Assembly: GCA_025738555.1 (NCBI GenBank)
Contig: JAOVFP010000010.1
Location: forward strand, 2,542,001-2,606,000
Source of the DNA: Cyathus striatus
Lineage: Eukaryota; Basidiomycota; Agaricomycetes; Agaricales; Nidulariaceae
Direction of reading: 5' to 3'
DNA: 64,000 bases
Part shown: positions 12,304 to 22,967 of the stretch, piece after piece
Layout: each line of letters begins with the position of its first letter
How positions within the stretch are numbered: position 1 is the first letter of the stretch
Position numbers and translations under genes: made by a program
The notes under the pieces: generated by a model
Told to the model about the DNA's origin: nothing
Database searches by the model: none
Seen by the model: only the letters and a program-made list of their open reading frames with translations

Positions 12304-13826
12304 TAGTGATGTGAAAGTCCGGTTCAGTCCGGTTCTTTGGCATTTTCTTAGAACTCAGGACCGAACCTTAGGTTCAGTTCAGCCAAATTTTCGAACTTTG
12401 AACTGGACTTATGGTTCAGGTTCATACAGGTCCGGTCCAGGTTTGGGGGGAGTTCAAACGCTGAACCGAACTTAAATAGGTTTTTATTTTTTATTTCTAT
12501 TTTATCTACACCTACACTGTCGACATATTTTCGTAAACAAAGCAGAATGCAAAAAATCATTCTTGAGTGATATAACTGCATGACAAGTAGTATGAGCAAT
12601 GAGCATAACGAAATAGTTTTTTTTATAGCGAGTCAGACCATAAACAACGCAACAGTAAACTACAAGCCTATGAATCATTAGCTATATAATCTGGATCTTT
12701 GACATCAATATCTTCATCCAGGTGTTCTGCTGCTTGTTCTGAAGCGGCAATGTGTCCATTGCGATAGGCACTTTTAAGAATTTGAAGTGCCCCAAAGATC
12801 TGCGGAGCTAACCGTGTGACCGATGTCCGAATGAAATTTGCTGTCCTGTGCGTATGTGTCGCAGTCCGCTGCTTCGCAACGCCTGAGGTATCCTTCATAG
12901 TGTCCGAGGTTCTAGATCTGGGCGGATTTGGTCCAATGGCGAGAGCGTTGAGGTGTATTGCAGAGAAAAGTTGAACGGCAAGACATGTTGACGCGTTCGA
13001 TATATAGGTCACGTGACATACGCGAACGCGTCAGATTGTCAATTCTACAGTGCAGGCAAAAGGCCTGCTCTACAGTGCTCGAGTCCATCAATTTATACCT
13101 TTCTTGAAAGTGTGAGTCAGAAATTTATATAACCAGCATTACTTACTGCAGTGCCTTGCTGAAATAGTGAAGATCTTTATTCACGAGTTTCAATCGCATA
13201 ACCCGAGATATACAATATCGGAATTACGAATGCCGACAAGCGTCAATGCTACTCACGCAACACCGTGTGGAAAAAGTAAAGCGGTCCATGGAAGAATACT
13301 TGACAGAGTATGGCGGCAGGGAAAAGTGAAGGTGGCGGCGGGAAGAATGTTCGACAGAGTATGCCTGCAGAGCAAACTTCAAGTGAACATTGAATAACTT
13401 TTAACATGAGTTGCCGTCAGAAAAGAACGACCAATAGAGAAACGGAAAAGGAGAGCAACAGAGTGATGAGTCGGACTCCAAGAGAGGTCAGTGATCTGAT
13501 GATTGAAGCTGTGCAGTATGATCCTGACTAATGATTTTTATTGATCCCGGAATGGCATGCATGTCTCGGCCTTCACTGCAAATTGAAAAAATTCTATATT
13601 ACTCACTCAACTACTCTAACAGTGGTTGAATAATTGAACAATAAAATTGGGTTCAAACCCGTTCAAACCCGTTCAAACGGGTTCAGAATTTACAGCAGTG
13701 AGCGAACGGAGAACCGAACCTAACGTTCGGTTCATATCACGTGACAGAACCTTGGACCGAACTCAGGTCCGGTCCTCAACGGTTTGAGTTCGAACCCAAG
13801 TTCAGAACTGAACTATCACATCACTA
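12304..13826. mobile_element. Non-autonomous hAT-type transposon, 1.5 kb
   Basis: Ends are TAGTGATGTGA...TCACATCACTA. The flanking 8 bp GTGAAGGC at 12296-12303 is repeated exactly at 13827-13834, the target duplication length of hAT transposons. Subterminal regions are packed with GGTTCAG / CCGAACC-type short repeats, as expected for transposase binding. Inside, a minus-strand frame (12668-13012, 114 codons) shows no hAT transposase motif, so the element is judged non-autonomous. Confidence 0.88.
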
Positions 13827-14134
13827 GTGAAGGCCACCATCTTACCCTAACTGTCAACACAATGGAACCTGATCACAAATCAATAAATGCCAGTGGATCT
13901 CAATCCGACAGTGGCACTTGGAATGGCACTCTTCTGGGGCGATGTGGCGATGTGAAGCACAATCTCAGAGTACATTGTGACCATACATTCACATCACTTA
14001 AAGAAATTTTACCCAAAGCTCTTGAATCAAAACAATAAGGAAATGGGAACATCGTATAATGCAATGGACTCATGATGGACTGGGAGCGAAGGAGGCACAA
14101 TCCCAGGTAAAGAAGTATTCATCAAAGCAGTATA

Positions 14135-14399
14135 CTGTACCATTACAATCAACTGTTCATGAGCTTTTTGCATGACGGCCATGTTCAGTTGGACCTTGTG
14201 TTCAATGACCTGTGTGATGCGTGACAAAACCCAAATCTGTTCAAATTTAGGCTCGCAAGCGAAGCAAGTGCTCGCAAAATTTGACCTAGTTTCTTGTACC
14301 TCTGTTCAGACTTGGCTGTGATGCGTGACAAATCCGGGTTCCATTCAAGTTCACGGCCCTGTGTGACAAGTGACTGAACAGTTGATTGTAATGGTACAG
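14135..14399. mobile_element. 265-bp MITE with TA target duplication (Tc1/mariner type)
   Basis: A 25-bp perfect terminal inverted repeat starts CTGTACCATTACAATC on both strands. It is flanked by TA on each side (14133-14134 and 14400-14401). No coding capacity. The interior repeats the short motif GTGATGCGTGACAAA twice. Confidence 0.85.
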
Positions 14400-15008
14400 T
14401 ATTTACTTCACACCAACGACGGTTGCGCAAACCTTTGATTAGTAATACTCAAGTGTGGGAATATATTACTGTATATAGCATATGTTACATAAGGCGGCGG
14501 AATTTATGTTGGACAAAAATCATAACTCCGTCAGTTTTGACAATTTCGAAAATCCGTCTAGACATTTTGTTCCCATCATGAATACAAGCATTTTGGCTAA
14601 AGGAATAAGGAAAAAACTTGTTTCTCACGGTGCTATGTAAGTTGCACAAAAGTAGTGGTGACTAAGTGCATGGCACCATAGATGAATTCTTGCATTGCTA
14701 CAGGCGCTACTTAGCCATTAGGAAAATACACAATAACAGCATCAAATGTAATGGACATACTCATGCTCATGCCTCTACGCACAAAATGACTTATCGCCAG
14801 AGCTGATACATGTACATGTAAGCAGTAGCAAGTATCTATTAGATATGTTATACACTCAATTGAAATGAACATACGAAGGAAATGTATAAACTTACTTGTG
14901 TGTGAATAAGAAATGTGCAATGGAGTAAAAGTTGGTGATACATCAAAGAGAAGGCTGACAAGTGTGAAGTTAAATGCAGGATGAAACTTGAAAGATAGCG
15001 AAAGATCC

Positions 15009-16418
15009 AGGCTCCTAAAACCAGCATGCTCGTATCTCGCTACAACCTCCTTAGGTAAACAAAGTCAAATATTTGCTTAAGGCAAATAAACCTAAGGGAG
15101 GTTCTGCTCGATAGAGTGGCTGGCAAATGTGGTCACCGAAGTTTCACCGCAGACCCTTTCCATCAACAGGGAAATCGACGGTGGGGCACGCCGCGTTCCC
15201 ACACCATACATATGTACTCGCGCTCATGAACACCAATGAACACAGCTATCTACAATAATTCAAGCCTCATACTCTCGATGCACTTATTCTCTTTATTTTT
15301 GGTCTTGCTCTCTGAAGAGTTCATTGGTATCTTCATATCTTGCTAAATATTATAATAATAATGTTATATTGAAGTGTATCTGTATTGTGGTAGAATTAAG
15401 GTAGAATATACTATAAATCTTTCTTCATAGATTTACAAGTACAGTGTGATTGATGAAAGTGTAAAAGTGATGGGTGGGTTGTTCTAAAGTGTCGAGGGTA
15501 GGTGATTAGTAAGTTGGAGGGGAACATTCTTGAAACAAATATGACCAGAAAGACACAAAAAGTTGAAGAAACGAGACAATAAACTTCAAGGCTAACTGTG
15601 AGTGAGGCCAAACTTATAGAAAACTAGAACAAGGAGTTTACTTAATGAGGAATGGTTGATAAAATGGAAATTAATAATGTTGAGATCATAGATTTATGTA
15701 GAAAAAATGTAAGGTATAAAACAGAGAACTTGAACATACCCATGAATAGAAAGAAAATTTAAAGAATAAAACCTATGGAGGGAGACTTGGGGCATTGACA
15801 CGAGCTTCAGTAAAACTTTTTCTATGGCATTCACTAGACATTGGTAGTGCAGAATACTGACGATATTTCAGCACTTGGGACGGTGTAGGAGTGTCGGTGT
15901 TGGAGGGAAAATGATGGAGAAAGTGAGAGTGAACAAACGCAAACACTGCGTCGACACACATACAAACTGACTTCTTTCAGCCAACCAGTATTCAGTTATT
16001 CAATTGTTGTTTAACTATTTGTAGACTGTGGACTCTGGAGTACATACTGTATCTACTTTATTTTCAATCTTTCACTTGAATTCATATATATGTAGGTCAA
16101 TAATTTTGGCACATCCTGTTTATTCTATTACTCCACGGTACAAATACTATTACTGCAGTTCACAAAGTTAGACCAAAATAAATTATTTGTGCATTGTTCA
16201 TGAGTGCGAGTACATATGTATGATGTGGGAACGCGGCATGCCCCGCCATCGATTTCCCTGTTGATGGAAAGGGTCTGCAGTGAAACTTCGGTGACCACAT
16301 TTGCCAGCCACTCTATTGAGCAGAACCTCCCTTAGGTTTATTTGCCTTAAGCAAATATTTGACTTTGTTTACCTAAGGAGGTTGTAGCAAGATACGAGTG
16401 TGCTGGTTTTAGGAGCCT
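15009..16418. mobile_element. Mutator-like (MULE-type) non-autonomous element with 224-bp terminal inverted repeats
   Basis: Begins AGGCTCCTAAAACCAGCA and ends with its complement. The inverted repeats span 15009-15232 and 16195-16418 and differ at about ten sites, all transitions. The 11 bp GCGAAAGATCC flank both sides (14998-15008 and 16419-16429). Long TIRs plus a 9-11 bp duplication are the Mutator pattern. The 960-bp interior is AT-rich with only short frames and no recognisable transposase. Confidence 0.85.
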
Positions 16419-16442
16419 GCGAAAGATCCAGTATAATGGGCC

Positions 16443-17802
16443 TATGGTACACATCACTTAGTCACTGCTACTTTTGTGCAAGGAAATGTTACCTGATATT
16501 TCTCATGCAAAATGACCCCAATTTATTATTCTTCTTGTAGAAATGCTTGTTTTGATGAACGGAATAATTCTGCTAAACAATTTGTCAAAATTCCCAAAAC
16601 TGAGTGAGTTATATTTTTCAGATTTTGCCGGATTACTATATTGGGAAGGTAATTACTATAAATGAATATTATTAGTCATCAATCTTATGCGTCGAAATTT
16701 GTCAAGGAAGCTATGGAAGTACTACATTACACCTTACGATCTACTCCATTAATGAAGTAGAGATATTATACAGCTAAACGGACCCTCAAAAACTTCATAA
16801 AGTTGAAGAAAACAAGTCAAAATTTTTCAAAATTTTTCGCGGACCATTTTTGCCACTGCACAAAACTAGCGGTGACTAAGCGATAGTGTTGCCGCGGCGC
16901 GGCTAAAAAGCCGTGAGCCGAATGAGCTGAACCGAAATTTAGCCAGAGTGAGCCGTATTACTGGCTTCACGGCTTCCAAGCTGCCAAAGCCACAGCTAAG
17001 CTGCGCCAAGCCGCTTCTACTTTCCATATTTGATATGAGAAATCTCTCATATTGTTTCGGAATATTCTGGGGTAATGTGTGTCAATTTTTGCTTATGTTT
17101 AAGTTATATACAGTGTTGCATTTATTTCCAATGCACTCTAAATCTTTATCTGAATAGATTCAAGATGAAAATGTGAAATTTTGATTTGTGGCAAGCGGGA
17201 GATAGCCCCATAGTGCTCTAGCGCTGATGATGTAGCTTGTGCTAAGTATTGCCTTGTTTACATAAATGTTAACCAATAAGTAACTAGTAGATGATTTAAA
17301 TAATACACCTATCAACACCTATTGTGCGGGCCATTCTGTTTAAAAGCTTATTAACGACTCAGCAAAATAGCCTTCAGATTTATTAATGTATTGTAAAGAA
17401 ATAGCTATGATAAAAAAATGTTTCCTGTAATATATAGTGCTATAATCATAGTAATTAGTATACATTTAATTTAAAACAGCCACGATCTGCATCTCAAGAT
17501 GGACTTCAATAAAAACATTTATCATGTGAAATGGGCGGGTAAAGATAGTAGGACATAAATAATATATTTTAGAAGTAAATTCTTGGCTTGCGGCCACTTT
17601 AAACATGCAAATGACCATTTCTTACTGTATTTCTGTAGTGACTTACCAAAAATGTCGGCTAAGAGCAGCTAAGCGGCTTCAAAACCGTAGCCGGATACCT
17701 CGGTTCGGCTTACGAAGCCACTAAAATCCCTAAGCTGCACGAAGCTGAGCCGAGCTAAGCTAAACTAAGCCGCGGCAACACTACTAAGCGACGTGCACCA
17801 TA
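16443..17802. mobile_element. MITE of the TATGGTGC family (member B), split by a hAT element
   Basis: The left end (TATGGTAC, CACTTAGTCAC, TTTTGTGCA) and right end (its complement) give an inverted repeat of about 38 bp. Taking out the 900-bp hAT insertion and one copy of its target duplication leaves a 452-bp MITE whose interior aligns with the copy at 22345-22802. TA abuts both ends. Confidence 0.8.
16884..17783. mobile_element. Non-autonomous hAT element, 900 bp, nested in the MITE
   Basis: Ends are TAGTGTTGCCGCGGC and its exact complement. The 8 bp CTAAGCGA is duplicated at 16876-16883 and 17784-17791. Subterminal sequence is rich in AGCCG/CGGCT units on both arms. No transposase frame. 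Confidence 0.9.
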
Positions 17803-19050
17803 CATATATCTTACTCTACATCGCCACATGGGGTATTCAAAATTCATTTTTAGCGAGAGCGGGAGCTGGCGCGACGGGTCCTGACTCCTGATGTGTACCA
17901 ATTCTATTGCAGAATCGACCACACATATTTCTGGACCACAAAAAGTCCAGCCCTACGTGTATGTCTGTCATCGAAATGCCTAGGCACAATTCCGTGAATA
18001 TGGGATAAGACAGTCGGCAGGCCTGAGTGACTGTGACTTTGCATTTTCCAAGCAATCCGGAAGTTTAGGTACCTCTATCGCCCATGATCCGCTAGAATCC
18101 AGATTGGGTCAATCGCATGATTGCAGTATGTGCGGCTATTTGAGACTTTCACCGACTTAGTGATGACAGTATTGAGTTTCAGCTACTACTTAATGCACGA
18201 CGTCCGTAAATTAGTCGACATTTGGTAGTCTAAAAGTGTAAGGATATGTTTCCTAGTTGTAGATAACTAAGTAGAAGAACTATGCAATTAGTTTCAATTG
18301 CAAGGTATCGGTGAGCTTCTCGTAGATTGAAATATTGACCGTTGAAGGTTAGATTCCCTTTCAATTTCCTGACGCCCGACAGAGAGACTTTAACAGCGTA
18401 TGAAAGGGCCTGGAAAGTGGTATTACAAAATAAGGAGAAGTTAGAGGTACAATCACTAAATAGCATACATATAGAAATGTACAGGGCAGGTTACATATCT
18501 CGAGGTCCATAGAAACGGAGACCCTGATTCATAAGGGAAGTAAAAAAAATAATTCCCCAGTGTTAATAACTTAGGTGACGTGAAATTTTTAAGGCTGCTG
18601 GAGTATATGGCTAACAGCCATGACTGCAGCTCACTGCTAGGTGACATTCCCGTTACTGGTGAACATCCAAAAATTCCCGAATGCTGAAGTGTAAGTGTAC
18701 GACGCGTTTCATAGCGATAGGTCAAAGTAAGTGATGCACTGTCACCCCTCGATAAACGGATCTGGACGGATTTATCTGAGTCGATGGTTTGGGCCTGAGT
18801 TGCACACTTGATCCCGAATCTTTGCAATGCAAGATCACCGACGTATGCAATCATCCCGCCGGCTACTAACTGGTACCCGCCACCTGCTCCGTTTACCGAG
18901 TTTACTGTATTTATGTAATGAGCAATTAACGTTTTAACTTTTATCACACTAGTGCATGTCACGTACGATGTATTGAGTTGTCGGTGTGATCTAAGTATTG
19001 ATGATATGAGCATTGAAATATTGACTAAGCAGTAATGGTTGCAGCTTGTT
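17803..19050. other. Stretch with one unassigned reading frame
   Basis: A 185-codon open frame runs on the minus strand (18456-19013). Its middle reads GGGYQLVAGGMIAYVGDLAL. I do not recognise a family. It may be the 3' part of the Myb gene just upstream, or non-coding. Nothing else is supported. Confidence 0.3.
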
Positions 19051-19059
19051 ACTTACACC

Positions 19060-20305
19060 ACGCAGAGTTGTCATAGAACGCGCTGTCAGAAATAACAAAG
19101 TCATGAGCGTTCGCGAAATATCCAGACGTTCCAACGACCTCATCCACCACTAGCTCTGATCCTTTCTGATGCCTTGCAATTACCTCATCTGCGTTGCATT
19201 CAATGAAGTCAGATCTACCAGTATATTAGCAATTCAATTACCGTTTGTCTCTTTCAGAGTTTCAGAGCTTCCGGAAGCACTCTCATTCTCGTTTTTGGGT
19301 TCGTCTTTTGAAGATGTCAACTAAGGTTCTTTTACTTATGCACAGCACTCACTAGTGTAATGTTCGGGCGCAGCCGGATGACGCCTTGCAATTACTTCAT
19401 CTGTATTATTTTTAATGAAGTCAGATCCACCAGCATATTATGAATTCGATTACCGTTTGTCTCTTTCGGAGTTTTAGAGCTTCGGGAAGCAGACTCCGCT
19501 TTGAGGGAAGTGCTGTCTGGGAGGGTGGAGCGGGTTTTGGAAGAGAGGAATGGGCTATCGATAAGATAGTGTTGTGAGTAGAGATCTGGAAAGCACCTGC
19601 GGAGGCTGTGTGGGTGTGAGTAGGGAAAAGCGTATAAAGGTACGAGGGGGTGACGTACTGGTCTTTGAGCTCAATAGGAGATCGGTTATCAAATTTGAGA
19701 GTGGGGTCAGAGAGGATAGTCTTCCAGTTCCCCACACCATGCTGTATATCACAAAAACAAATGAAATGAACACCTTGTTAATCTCAATGGACACAACACA
19801 CTCACGCGATTACAGCCATCAATAAACATCTGTATCTCCCCCGGGACCACTTCTTCGTCAGCTTGTTCTCCCCCCCATCACCGGCAACGTCGCTATCCTC
19901 CTTCTCGGCCATGCCTTTCTTCAGCTTCTTCTGCGCCACGGGCGAGTCGGAGGAGGAAGAGGAGGAAGCGTCGATGCCGACGTCGCCTCTGAAGCTCCAG
20001 GCTTCGACGACTCGCGGACTCTCCGCGAGGAGAGCGAGGAACACGGGGCGCCGTTTCAAGACTAAAGAGGCGGCGAAGGGTGCTTTGAATGAGAATGCGC
20101 TTGATGGGAGCTTGGGTTGGGTGTCGAGTGTACTGTGTGGTAGACGCCATGATTTGGTTGTATGTCGACTGCTGCAGACGTTGCTCACAGGAGAGCAATG
20201 GTAGGTAGTAAGATAGGATGGTGGATAGATATAAGACCAATGTAGCTGTTGTGACATCGCGACCACGTTGTGTCCAGCAGGCATGCTACCTCGATTTCTA
20301 TGCAC
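19060..20305 (-). CDS. Myb-domain (telomere-repeat-factor-like) protein, ends uncertain
   Basis: A serine/acidic linker (DASSSSSSDSPVAQKK ... KEDSDVAGDGGENKLTKKW) leads into a single Myb/SANT-type repeat assembled over two introns: EIQMFIDGCNR, then HGVGNWKTILSDPTLKFDNR, SPIELKDQ, then CFPDLYSQHY. The form GVGNWKTIL...FDNRSPIELKDQ resembles Myb repeats of TRF-type telomere-binding and related nuclear proteins; DNA binding is inferred from that. One base is missing between KKWS and GEIQM (C or G run near 19846-19850). Downstream, an exon-intron-exon block is duplicated in tandem. A second Myb repeat seen in some relatives was not found. The start codon is not settled; the outer limit is the first in-frame ATG at 20305. 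Confidence 0.55.
19171..19494. repeat. Tandem duplication of an exon-intron-exon block in the Myb gene
   Basis: About 112 bp at 19171-19282 recurs at 19383-19494. Each copy encodes (on the minus strand) the end of one exon (KETN), a short intron beginning GTAAT, and the start of the next exon (DEVIAR). Both copies keep splice sites. Confidence 0.75.
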
Positions 20306-22344
20306 TGCATCACCTTTCTTGACAAGGTTTACTTATCTGTAGTACTGCCACCGCCGCGTTCCTCCTGCCAATATCTATTTTTGGCTCGCTCTCTGCACGC
20401 ACCGTTAACCTGTACCTGTGCACGCTCCCAATGTCACTCTTCCTCTCGTACGCGTACATAGGTACTTCGATGACGATTGCAGTAATAGGAATTTGAATTT
20501 TAAAGGATTTTTACAGCATCAACCTTAGTAAGTCACTTGAAAGTCAGTGAACGAGGATAACGAAAAATAGACGACATGGGCAAGGACTTCGGTTGCCGTC
20601 ATATCCGTGATGCAGCCTGTAGGTACTGTATTACTTAACCAAGTAGAACCACTGATATCTATGGTGCGGATCGCTTAGTCACCACTAGTCACCTTGCTTG
20701 CAAGGTATTCTGTCCGGGTTAAAATGGGTTGCACTTTTCGACCTTCACGTGCACTCTCCCACGGTCACCTGATCAGCTTTTCCTCTCGCTTCGTTCACTA
20801 GAAGTTGACGTTGATGGATTGATCCCTCAGAGTCAATGTACGGCGTGTGCTCTCCTCTCATTCGCGTTAAATCCTCTCCCGCGGTCCTTGATCTATGACA
20901 ACGTCAGATGTCCGCACATTGGTATCGATTAAGGAATATTTCTGCACGTTGTACTGTCCATTGAGGAGGTTAATTTGGATGATACGGTCACTCGTTCTCA
21001 TTCAGTGCTCAGCTCTCATTGTCAAGCTTTCAAGGCCTCGTTTCTTTATCATTCTCTCTGGTTAGTCATGACACATGGCAGAGTTTAACGCATCAGGTAT
21101 GCATCCTCTCCTTACTTTACTTTCGTAGTCATCGATCATTTGTTCTGTTGTTGTTTCGCAGTAGAGTAGCAATGTCCATTGTCCACACTTCGTCACTGAC
21201 CGATGAGTCAATTTCTTGCACGTTGTATCAGGTGAGGGGGGATTTTCAGATGCAGTGATCACTGTTGGGAGATTTTAAAAATTTGTTCTTTCGCGTGTCC
21301 CTCTCCCCTCCCACCCTTTTTCCTGTCTCCTTTTCCCTGTTATTTGCCGCTTTTTAGCTTTCTCCTCTTTCCTCTGTTGGTTATTTTTGTTTCGTGCATG
21401 TATATGGGTGGCCTGATGCCTCGGTGTGCTTCATCGTATCCTTTGCTGATGATCATACTATGAAAACATATTTTTTCGGGGTCTTTATTTTGTACGTGCT
21501 TATGATAGCACTTCACTGATAGGAATTTTATGGACCAGATTCTTCTACACAAAGTATCGCATGGCATCAATTGTAGGCTTTGTATATCGGGGTGGTGCCT
21601 GCTAGGAATGTCCTCAGGCTCCTCATGCCAGGGTGGATTGGTATTGAATTAGGTGGACTCCTTCCTATTGTTGTGAATGTTCATCTCAAGGTGTTGTATG
21701 GCTCTTCCAGCTGACTTATGTTTCTTCCCTCAATGTCTTGTACCTCGTACTCAGGTTTTACTGTGCCTGTTTACTTGTGCTGAATTTGCAAATATAAAAG
21801 GGGATTAAATCTGAATTGGGTCTGGTCTGGAAACTATATTCTCTGACATAGGATCTGTAATATAGTATGCTCATGTCATTATGTTTGTTGTTGGTTAGTC
21901 TGAATGAAGGGTTTGAAAGGCTGTCGTGTTGCGGCAGACTCACTGACTCAAACATGGAGTGACAGGATAAATGTGTCTTCGTTGCTCATAGTAAGAATCT
22001 CATATCGTAAGTAGAATAATAAAAGCGTACCTCGTTGCTCGTAGTAAGAATGAGCGACGAAGGTGGGAAGAAAAGTATTTTATAGTGAAAGTAAGAATCG
22101 CCGGAATGTGATCGACATGCCGGTACGCACCGTGTGCGTTGAGCTGTAAGACTGCATCGCCAGGCTTACAGGATTATAACTAAGTACTGCTCCCCTGGCT
22201 CCATTGATGTCCAGATCAGTTTGAATGTATATTAGTTTCCAGTGTCCACTATAATGTGTGTGACAATGCAAGGCATACTGCTTATTATGTAAATTATACA
22301 TTAGTCGCTTATTCTAATAACTGCAAGCAAGGTTTTTGTTGACA
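20306..22344. other. Gene-free interval between transposon ends
   Basis: No conserved frames. At 20660-20690 there is a solo terminus TATGGTGCGG...CTTAGTCACCACTAG of the same TIR family as the neighbouring MITEs. The rest shows no recognisable content. Confidence 0.45.
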
Positions 22345-22802
22345 AAGTCGACACTTCCGAGTTTTGTATAGCAGCAAAATTGGTCCACGAAAATTTTTAA
22401 AATTTTGGGCAGATTTTCCAAAGATTTTCTTCAACTTTTTGAAGGTTTAACAGTATATTATATCTGTATAATATTAATACTTCATCAAAAGAGTAGATTG
22501 TAAGGTGAAATGTAGTGCTTTCATAGCTTCCTTCACAAATTTGAAGCATAAGAGTGATGACTAACCATGTCTATTTATAGTAACTACCTTCCCGATATGG
22601 TAATTCGGCAAAATATGGAATGTGTGAAAAATATAACTCACTCAGTTTTGGGAATTTTGACAACCTGTTTAGTAGAATTATTCGGTTCATCAAAACAAGC
22701 ATTTTTACAAGAGGAATAAGAAAATGGGGCTATTTTGTGTGAGAAATATCAGGTGACTTTTCCTTGTACAAAAGTTGTGGTGACTAAGTGACTCGCACCA
22801 TA
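22345..22802. mobile_element. MITE of the TATGGTGC family (member D), opposite orientation, one end decayed
   Basis: Read on the minus strand from 22802 it begins TATGGTGCGAGTCACTTAG and stays alignable with member B for about 450 bp (shared blocks ATGCTTGTTTTGATGAAC, CAAAATTCCCAAAACTGAG, ACTATAAAT). It passes the conserved GGACCA-TTTTGC block, but the distal inverted repeat has been lost. Confidence 0.75.
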
Positions 22803-22967
22803 CAAATTAAATTCTCCTTCAAAGTGTCAAAATTGTAAATGTTTGGGTAGCCCAAATCGAGTCCAAATGAGAATACAAAGTACACTTTACAAGATCGGAG
22901 TAAGTGCACGTTTCAAAGAGCAGGTATCCAGCACTAGTATTTTAACAATATTTAACTTGAGTCGTTG

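Larger units (their letters stand above)
12083..14680. mobile_element. DNA-transposon remnant with TATGGTGC termini (family member A), carrying nested insertions
   Basis: Both ends read TATGGTGC followed by CACTTAGTCA in inverted orientation (12083 inward and 14680 inward). About 22 bp match perfectly, with weaker similarity on to GTGCAA. A TA dinucleotide at each end fits a TA target site. The right arm (14490-14680) is homologous to the interior of the two other copies in the window. It has been interrupted by a hAT element and a small MITE. No transposase is readable. Confidence 0.6.

Noticed and set aside
20660..22802. One 2.1-kb transposon bounded by two TATGGTGC ends
   Set aside because: The right 450 bp alone aligns end to end with the MITE at 16443-17802, so the end at 20660 is more simply a solo fragment.
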